Below are positions 58,562-64,000 of a DNA stretch of 64,000 bases, one piece after another; within the stretch, counting starts at the first letter, position 1, and each line of letters begins with the position of its first letter. A program made the position numbers and the translations under genes. Below the pieces are notes generated by a model that saw nothing but the letters and a program-made list of their open reading frames with translations, searched no databases and was not told the origin of the DNA. Source of the stretch: Acinetobacter sp. NIPH 2699. GTDB lineage: Bacteria; Pseudomonadota; Gammaproteobacteria; Pseudomonadales; Moraxellaceae. The stretch covers positions 248,001-312,000 of the forward strand of contig NZ_JAKZGL010000001.1 of the NCBI RefSeq assembly GCF_022549355.1, given 5' to 3'.

Positions 58562-59107
58562 ACAAAATACTAAAATTCTGTTTGAAAAAATTGAATATAT
58601 TGCAGGTATTAATGCCTATATGCCTAAACATGAATTTGCAAACCATTTAATAATTATGCAGTCAGCAGCCCGAATGATGATTTTGATGTGCTAGAGGGTG
58701 CTGGATATGTTCGAATTAAAGTTGATGCGGAACTTCAAAAAGTATTAGAGCGGTGTAAATCAGATAAAGTTATCAGTCCTTTTATCATACATCGAGTACC
58801 TTTGAACAAGCGCGGGAGAAAAACCAAATATCTCAAAGAGCATTGGACTCAAATTGATAGACAATACTTAACGTTGGCTTTCAAGGAGGCACTTATAAAG
58901 TCAAATGCCTATCCAGGTTACGCATCAAAACAGATGCCAACTTTTCATGAGATACGTGCTTTAGCAATATTTCTCCATAAAAAAGCTGGTCGAAGTGCAC
59001 AGGCATTAGCTGGTCACACGACTGCTGCCATGACCGAGAAATATGCCAGTGGACATGAAGTAATCTGGAATGATGTCGATATTGGAATTGTATTGCCATT
59101 TGCCTAA
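58562..59107 (+). pseudogene. Broken tyrosine-recombinase integrase
   Basis: The C-terminal catalytic part is clear from GTG 58688: FHEIRALAIFLHKKAG (Arg of the H-x-x-R motif), AGHTTAAMTEKYASGHE (His and the nucleophile Tyr). Upstream, weak integrase-like pieces occur in two frames (FEKIEYIAG near 58580 and NDDFDVLEGAGYVRIKV across 58688), separated by a frameshift. The N-terminal DNA-binding half is absent. Excision of the prophage by its own integrase is therefore unlikely. Confidence 0.8.
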
Positions 59108-59227
59108 TTGACATGAATACTTACTGCAAAACTCTGTGGTAAGTATTTGTTTTCATTAATTTCAATATGTTCGATTTGCTCTTTAAAATTAGCTTAATTT
59201 TAACCATTAAAGCATTTACAAATCAAC

Positions 59228-59256
59228 TAGATACATCACCTTAAAAAGTATATAAT
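59228..59256 (+). promoter_or_regulatory. grxD promoter
   Basis: Consensus -10 TATAAT at 59251-59256; TAGATA 17 bp upstream (59228-59233) is a partial -35. It lies 28 bp before the grxD start. Confidence 0.55.
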
Positions 59257-59284
59257 GTGGGGAGTTTAGTTGAGGATCTATCTA

Positions 59285-59626
59285 ATGACGGAACAAGCGC
59301 GTGATACAGTAGCGTTAATTCGTGATCAAATTGCGAAACACCCTGTTTTACTTTACATGAAAGGCACCCCACAATTCCCGCAATGTGGTTTTTCTGCTCG
59401 TGCAGTTGAAGCACTAAGCCAAATTGGTCGTCCATTTGCCTATGTAAATATCTTGGAAAATCAAGATATTCGTGCAACTTTACCTCAAATTGCAAACTGG
59501 CCAACCTTCCCACAGCTTTGGGTCAATGGTGAACTTGTTGGTGGTAGCGATATCATGCTTGAAATGTTCCAAAATGGTGAGTTAAAACCATTAGTTGAAC
59601 AATACAGCGCGGCTCCTGAAGCCTAA
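59285..59626 (+). CDS. grxD: Monothiol glutaredoxin GrxD
   Basis: 113 residues. The CGFS active site is in PQFPQCGFSARAVEAL (about 28-43), followed by WPTFPQLWVNGELVGGSDI, which binds glutathione. It carries or delivers 2Fe-2S clusters in the cytosol. The ATG at 59285 is preferred to an upstream in-frame start at 59270. This is the first intact core gene right of the prophage remnant. Confidence 0.95.
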   Translation: MTEQARDTVALIRDQIAKHPVLLYMKGTPQFPQCGFSARAVEALSQIGRPFAYVNILENQDIRATLPQIANWPTFPQLWVNGELVGGSDIMLEMFQNGELKPLVEQYSAAPEA

Positions 59627-59638
59627 GTTGTAAAACAG

Positions 59639-59664
59639 AAGCCAATCAAATGATTGGCTTTTTT
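59639..59664 (+). terminator. grxD terminator
   Basis: AAGCCAATC/GATTGGCTT stem, 4-nt loop, T6, 13 bp after the stop. Confidence 0.93.
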
Positions 59665-59676
59665 ATTGGGGCAGCT

Positions 59677-60000
59677 TTAATTTTTGCTAAAACCAACATA
59701 GCGATACATCCCTTCCACACCCAAATCTGCCTTATAAATCTGCAATTCAGGATAATTTACTTGCGCTACGCTCGCAAAAATATTCATATTTGGATCTTCA
59801 TGAATTTCATCAACTGACTGTGGTAAAGCCTCTTCAAAACGATCAGCAATAAACTCAAAACCTAAATCCATTGCCATAAACAAAGTATGTTCACACGGCT
59901 GAATATATTGTTCTTGCTCCCAATCTAAAACTGCATGATGGCAATATGGGCATAAAATGTTTTGAGTCGCATCGACGAGGTTGGTAAGCTGATATGGCAT
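59677..60000 (-). CDS. Small CxxC protein, unknown
   Basis: 107 residues. An N-terminal CPYCHHAVLDW and a later QPCEH (about 17-37) could bind zinc, although the fourth ligand is a His. The rest is acidic alpha/beta (FEFIADRFEEALPQSVDEIH) ending YRYVGFSKN. Cytosolic; no family recognised. The ribosome site is weak. Confidence 0.68.
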   Translation of the reverse strand: MPYQLTNLVDATQNILCPYCHHAVLDWEQEQYIQPCEHTLFMAMDLGFEFIADRFEEALPQSVDEIHEDPNMNIFASVAQVNYPELQIYKADLGVEGMYRYVGFSKN

Positions 60001-60080
60001 AATAATTAGGGAGTAAAAAATTTCATTCAGTTTAAAAGAATATGACTCGCTAATCTATCTTGAATCGGAGGATTTAGCTT

Positions 60081-60509
60081 ATGGCAACCCTTGAACAGGC
60101 CATCGCATTCGCGGCAAAACAACATGCAGGTCAAGTCGATAAAGCAAACGCCCCCTATATTTTGCATCCATTAAGAATCATGCTGAAAGTTCCAAGTATT
60201 GAACACAAAATCATCGCCGTTTTACATGATGTCTTAGAGGATACAGAGACCACTGTCGAAGATTTATACCACTTAGGCTTCCAAAGCCATATCATCGAAG
60301 CCATTGTTGCACTGACCAAACAATCAGGTGAATCGCGAATCGAAGCTGCACAACGAACGGTACAAAACCCTTTAGCACGTGTTGTTAAATTAGCCGATAT
60401 CACTGACAATATGGACTTATCTCGGATTCAATCGCCAACAAAAAGAGATTTTGAGCGATTAAAAGAATATCAACAAGTTCGAGATATTTTATTAGCCCAA
60501 AATGATTGA
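60081..60509 (+). CDS. HD-domain phosphohydrolase (small RelA/SpoT-hydrolase type)
   Basis: 142 residues comprising only the HD hydrolase fold. Motifs: AAKQHAGQVDKANAPYILHP (first His), VLHDVLEDTETTVEDL (HD pair plus ED) and VKLADITDNMD (distal Asp). Layout and length match small MESH1/SAH-like hydrolases, which may cleave (p)ppGpp or related nucleotides in the cytosol. A GGAGG ribosome site precedes the ATG. Confidence 0.85.
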   Translation: MATLEQAIAFAAKQHAGQVDKANAPYILHPLRIMLKVPSIEHKIIAVLHDVLEDTETTVEDLYHLGFQSHIIEAIVALTKQSGESRIEAAQRTVQNPLARVVKLADITDNMDLSRIQSPTKRDFERLKEYQQVRDILLAQND

Positions 60510-60565
60510 TAATAAGAGACCCTTCTGGTTCAACTTGACCACAATAAACTGGAGTTTATGGCGTA

Positions 60566-61483
60566 ATGCTAACGGATTTAGATGACTTTTATTGCTTTGC
60601 TTTGGTTGTAGAGCACGGTGGCTTTAGTGCTGCTGAACGTGCGACCGACATTCCTAAATCAAAACTAAGCCGCAGGGTTTATAATCTTGAAGAACAATTA
60701 GGCGTACGTCTCATTCAGCGTAGTTCACGTCATTTCGCTGTCACTGACATTGGAATGGATGTTTATCGACATGCTCAAGTCATGATGAATGCAGCCCAAG
60801 CAGCACATGATGCAGTCAATCATCTGAGTAGTGAACCTCGTGGTGTCGTAAAAATCAGCGTTCCTGTGGATATTGCTCAAAATCAAATGGCAAAAATCCT
60901 CCCAACTTTTTTAAAGAAATATCCAGAAGTTCGAGTACAAATGATGGTGAGCAACCGTCGTATTGATGTGATCAACGAGGGGGTAGATATTGCCTTACGT
61001 GTTCGTACCAAACTAGATGATGATCCAAACTTAGTTCTACGAGAGTTTGAAGCCATAGAACAACGCCTCTTTGCCAGCCAAGCCTATTTAAATGAATTTG
61101 GGCATTTAACCACACCAGAGCAACTGACTAATCATCGTATTATCAGTATGGCAGAAGACCATCTCGATCAACATTTCTTACTCACAGACCCAAACAAACA
61201 GCAGAAAAAAATCAAAGTAAATCCCGTAATTATGGGTTCAAACTTATTAATGTTGGCTGAATTGGCCAGCCAAAATTGTGGCATTGCTTTGCTACCTGAC
61301 AGTATCGCTCAGGACTTCGTTCAATCAGGTCAATTGGTTAAGGTATTACCCGAATGGACTGCACCACATGGTATTTTCCATGCCGTTTATCCATCACGTA
61401 GAGGATTACTACCAGCAGTACGGGTATTCATCGACTATTTGGTTGAACAACTGGCTCAATGCCCAACGAAAAAGGTTCGATAG
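60566..61483 (+). CDS. LysR family transcriptional regulator
   Basis: 305 residues. The N-terminal winged helix (about 5-65) contains FSAAERATDIPKSKLSRRVYNLEEQLGVRL, and the C-terminal co-inducer domain (about 90-295) includes GVVKISVPVDIAQNQMAKIL. The typical divergently transcribed target is absent: the upstream HD gene is on the same strand and the downstream map gene is convergent. Its target is therefore unknown. Confidence 0.92.
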   Translation: MLTDLDDFYCFALVVEHGGFSAAERATDIPKSKLSRRVYNLEEQLGVRLIQRSSRHFAVTDIGMDVYRHAQVMMNAAQAAHDAVNHLSSEPRGVVKISVPVDIAQNQMAKILPTFLKKYPEVRVQMMVSNRRIDVINEGVDIALRVRTKLDDDPNLVLREFEAIEQRLFASQAYLNEFGHLTTPEQLTNHRIISMAEDHLDQHFLLTDPNKQQKKIKVNPVIMGSNLLMLAELASQNCGIALLPDSIAQDFVQSGQLVKVLPEWTAPHGIFHAVYPSRRGLLPAVRVFIDYLVEQLAQCPTKKVR

Positions 61484-61500
61484 TAAAATATCGAACCTTT
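61471..61500 (+). terminator. Terminator overlapping the LysR stop codon
   Basis: 12-bp stem AAAGGTTCGATA/TATCGAACCTTT with a 6-nt loop; the left arm includes the last codons and the stop. Followed by GCTTT, a weak T-run. It may also serve the convergent map gene. Confidence 0.75.
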
Positions 61501-61523
61501 GCTTTAACTCACAACATTTCTGA

Positions 61524-62318
61524 CTAAATTGCAGGATAGTGACCTGTTCCATTTGGCCAAGGGGTCAATAATTCAAAGCCATCATCGGTCACAGCAACCA
61601 TGTGTTCCCATTGAGCGGATAGCGATTTATCCTGCGTAACCACCGTCCAACCATCACTTAACTCTTTAATCTGCGGTTTTCCAGCATTCACCATAGGCTC
61701 AATCGTAAATACCATCCCTTTTTTCAATACCATGCCTTGGCCTTTTTTACCATAATGCAAGATATTCGGTTGTTCATGATAAACACGTCCAATCCCATGG
61801 CCACAATATTCACGAACAATACTATAACCTTCACGTTGCGCAACCGATTGAATTGCGTGCCCAATATCGCCCAATGTCGCACCAGGCTTAACAGTATGAA
61901 TCCCCGCTAACATCGCCTCATATGTCGTTTCGACCAGTTTTTTGGCTTCAGGACTCACTTCACCCACAAAATACATACGACTGGTATCACCGAAATAGCC
62001 ATCTTTAATCACGGCAACATCAATATTGAGAATATCACCATCTTGCAAAATTCGTTTGGCAGAAGGAATTGCGTGACAGACTTCCTCATTGACCGAAATA
62101 CAAGTGGTTTTGGTGAAACCGTGATAACCCACATTGGCAGGAATAACTTGCAAGGTATTTACGATATAATCGTTACAGATATCATCTAAATATTCAGTTG
62201 AAACACCAGACTTGATATAAGGGCCAATCATTTCCAATACTTGTGCCGCCAAACGTCCAGAGATACGTAGTCTCTCGATATCTTGTTCTGTTTTAATGGT
62301 TACAGTAGAAGCTCTCAT
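61524..62318 (-). CDS. map: Methionine aminopeptidase, type I
   Basis: 264 residues. Metal ligands are visible in DILNIDVAVIKDGYFGDTSR (two Asp), the His of CGHGIGRVYHEQPN, and the Glu residues in FTIEPMVNAG and QWEHMVAVTDDG. It removes the initiator Met from nascent proteins. Transcribed alone, convergent with the lysR gene. Confidence 0.96.
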   Translation of the reverse strand: MRASTVTIKTEQDIERLRISGRLAAQVLEMIGPYIKSGVSTEYLDDICNDYIVNTLQVIPANVGYHGFTKTTCISVNEEVCHAIPSAKRILQDGDILNIDVAVIKDGYFGDTSRMYFVGEVSPEAKKLVETTYEAMLAGIHTVKPGATLGDIGHAIQSVAQREGYSIVREYCGHGIGRVYHEQPNILHYGKKGQGMVLKKGMVFTIEPMVNAGKPQIKELSDGWTVVTQDKSLSAQWEHMVAVTDDGFELLTPWPNGTGHYPAI

Positions 62319-62663
62319 CTGAGATATTCCTTATTAAAAAACAAATTAATTTAAAAAATGCAGATCAAGTATTGCATTGAGTATTTCAGATAGTTGTACG
62401 CTTCAACGATCAAATCTTCAATCATTTTATGACTAAAACATCATTTTTATTTTACATTTAATTTCAATGATTAGCACAGGAAAAAATGATAGATCACTTG
62501 ATGCTGGTAAAGGCGTTTAATCAATTTAATGAACCAATATCACGGCGAAGCTCCAATAGCGTCTTTTTAGCCAAAAATAAACCAACTTTCACATAAATTA
62601 GTTTCAAATGAACGCATTTATGCTCTAAAATCCGCACTTTTATTTTAAACTCCCCTTTTTTTT
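62319..62663. other. Intergenic region between map and brnQ
   Basis: 345 bp between divergent genes, AT-rich. I see no ORF, no strong hairpin and no confident promoter. The brnQ start is preceded by a run of eight Ts and no ribosome site, unlike most genes here. Confidence 0.5.
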
Positions 62664-63965
62664 ATGAACCAACTCCGTACAGGAGATATTATTGCCTTAG
62701 GGTTTATGACCTTTGCACTGTTTATTGGTGCTGGCAATATTATTTTCCCTCCCATTGTTGCCCAGCAAGCTGGTGAACACGTTTGGCTTGCTGCTTTTGG
62801 CTTCTTAATCACCGCAGTCGGTCTACCCGTGATTACCATCATGGCCTTGTCTCGCACGCAAGGCTCAATCGAGAACATCAGCTCACCATTAGGACGTTTT
62901 GCCAGTTTATTGCTCACAATCGTCTGTTATTTAACTGTAGGGCCATTATTTGCAACCCCTCGTACCGCGACTGTTTCTTATGAGATTGGTTTTGCACCGT
63001 ACTTTGGAACATCAAATAGTAGCCTTTTTATTTATAGCGTCATTTATTTTGCTTTTGTCACGGCTGTTTCACTTTATCCAAACAAATTACTGGATACAGT
63101 CGGTCACGTACTTGCACCTTTAAAAATCATTGCCCTTGCAATACTCGGTATCGCTGCATTTGCCATACCGACAGGTTTGATCTCACCCGCCATCAATAAC
63201 TATGTTACAAGTCCAGTATCTGAAGGTTTCGTCAGTGGTTACTTAACCATGGATACGTTAGGTGCTTTGGTCTTTGGTATTGTGATCATTCAAGCGATTC
63301 AGTCTCGTGGTGTCACCGACGCTAAGCTCATTACTAAGTATGCCATCATCGCTAGCTTGATTGCAGGTGTAGGGCTTACCCTTGTTTATGTCAGCTTATT
63401 TAAACTGGGTTTAGGCAGTCATGAAGTCGCTGCAAATGCAGACAATGGTGCCATTATTTTGCATGCTTATGTACAACATGCATTTGGGGACTACGGATCA
63501 TATTTCTTAACCTGCTTGATTTTCCTTGCATGTATGGTCACTGCAATTGGTTTAACCTGCGCATGTGCTGAGTATTTCACTGAGTTAACAGGCTTACCGT
63601 ATAAGTTATTGGTCTTCATTCTCACTGGTTTTTCACTGTTAATTTCTAACTTAGGTTTAACCAAACTGATCGCTTTCTCAATTCCAGTTTTGAGTGCGAT
63701 TTATCCACCTGCAATTGTCGTGATTATGCTGAGCTTTTTCTGGAAATACTGGAATAAACCATCATTAATCGTTGGTTCTGTCACCGCTATTGCTTTCCTT
63801 TTCGGTATTATTGAAGCGATTAAAGCAGCAGGCTTTGGCACTCATTTACCTGCATTTATTGAGCAATTGCCATTAAGTGAACAAAATCTTGCGTGGTTAC
63901 TCCCATCACTGATCGTACTTGTAATTGCAATGATCGTTGATCGAGTATTAGCAACCAAAAATTAA
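62664..63965 (+). CDS. brnQ: Branched-chain amino acid carrier BrnQ
   Basis: 433 residues and about twelve membrane helices. The N-terminus [20 protein letters not shown] and [16 protein letters not shown] (about 90-105) are typical of the LivCS/BrnQ family, which imports leucine, isoleucine and valine with sodium or protons. The start has no recognisable ribosome site, but the family start fits. It ends 35 bp before the window edge. Confidence 0.95.
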   Translation: MNQLRTGDIIALGFMTFALFIGAGNIIFPPIVAQQAGEHVWLAAFGFLITAVGLPVITIMALSRTQGSIENISSPLGRFASLLLTIVCYLTVGPLFATPRTATVSYEIGFAPYFGTSNSSLFIYSVIYFAFVTAVSLYPNKLLDTVGHVLAPLKIIALAILGIAAFAIPTGLISPAINNYVTSPVSEGFVSGYLTMDTLGALVFGIVIIQAIQSRGVTDAKLITKYAIIASLIAGVGLTLVYVSLFKLGLGSHEVAANADNGAIILHAYVQHAFGDYGSYFLTCLIFLACMVTAIGLTCACAEYFTELTGLPYKLLVFILTGFSLLISNLGLTKLIAFSIPVLSAIYPPAIVVIMLSFFWKYWNKPSLIVGSVTAIAFLFGIIEAIKAAGFGTHLPAFIEQLPLSEQNLAWLLPSLIVLVIAMIVDRVLATKN

Positions 63966-64000
63966 GATGATTTGTCGTTAAAATAATGTTTTACCCAAAC

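Larger units (their letters stand above)
46015..59131. mobile_element. Rearranged prophage remnant with cargo genes
   Basis: Phage genes run mostly on the minus strand: RusA, XRE regulator, small-terminase-like protein, nuclease fragment, muramidase-like tail protein, large terminase, tail fibre and lysis/cargo genes. A broken integrase points the other way at the right end. Several genes are truncated or frameshifted (terminase, nuclease, RusA, integrase, tail fibre). The order is scrambled, with terminase downstream of a tail gene, and capsid and portal genes are missing. It is therefore defective. AT-rich cargo genes are interspersed. Limits are approximate. Confidence 0.85.

Noticed and set aside
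58512..58694. 60-codon plus-strand ORF over the RusA-integrase junction
   Set aside because: Its first part is antisense to RusA and the rest is damaged integrase sequence in a shifted frame.

Overview
The window is chromosomal DNA of a gammaproteobacterium of the Acinetobacter type. This rests on AT-rich coding DNA, the separated clpS/clpA pair, a cydP-cydABX operon, the DUF3325/DUF3649/PepSY iron-uptake block, and a PAAR effector cassette with a periplasmic lipoprotein immunity candidate. I saw no rRNA, tRNA or CRISPR.

Layout. 1-3.2 kb: 5' part of a FadH-like dienoyl-CoA reductase, divergent from a padR/hydrolase operon, with two identical operator-like dyads between them. 3.3-4.7 kb: a DAHP synthase preceded by an attenuator and two aromatic-rich leader peptides. 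4.8-10.5 kb: an ABC-F remnant, ynfA, clpA, a decayed second clpS copy, clpS, a coiled-coil membrane protein and argC. 10.8-27 kb: two lipoproteins (one an alkaline phosphatase), a CDP-alcohol transferase, a zinc peptidase with rpiA, ilvA, a Ktr potassium system, pldA, a PreP-like M16 protease, a PfkB kinase and a Rieske protein. 27.4-30.8 kb: cytochrome bd operon (cydP-cydA-cydB-cydX-ybgE-like). 30.9-35.4 kb: Fur-controlled TonB receptor with divergent DUF3325-DUF3649-PepSY genes. 35.5-43.3 kb: GNAT, DUF2057, nitroreductase, ftsY, a MITE-like element, small hypotheticals, a 103-bp tandem repeat, a CBS protein and argD.

43.5-59.1 kb is an accessory island. It begins with a type VI secretion cassette (micro-ORF, 74-aa protein, PAAR, HEMTH metallopeptidase, lipoprotein). 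A badly rearranged, mostly minus-strand prophage remnant follows: terminase with a mini-intein in its Walker A loop but without its 5' end, a twice-frameshifted tail fibre, a muramidase-like tail protein, RusA, an XRE regulator and a broken integrase. It carries cargo: an Amidase_6 exoprotein with a partner, and a translationally coupled 2-oxoglutarate dioxygenase and LysO-type exporter.

59.2-64 kb returns to core genes: grxD, an HD hydrolase, a LysR regulator, map and brnQ.

The most interesting points are the dual-leader attenuator of the DAHP synthase, the terminase mini-intein, the hydroxylase-exporter pair inside the prophage, the PAAR effector cassette, and the clpS pseudogene between clpS and clpA.
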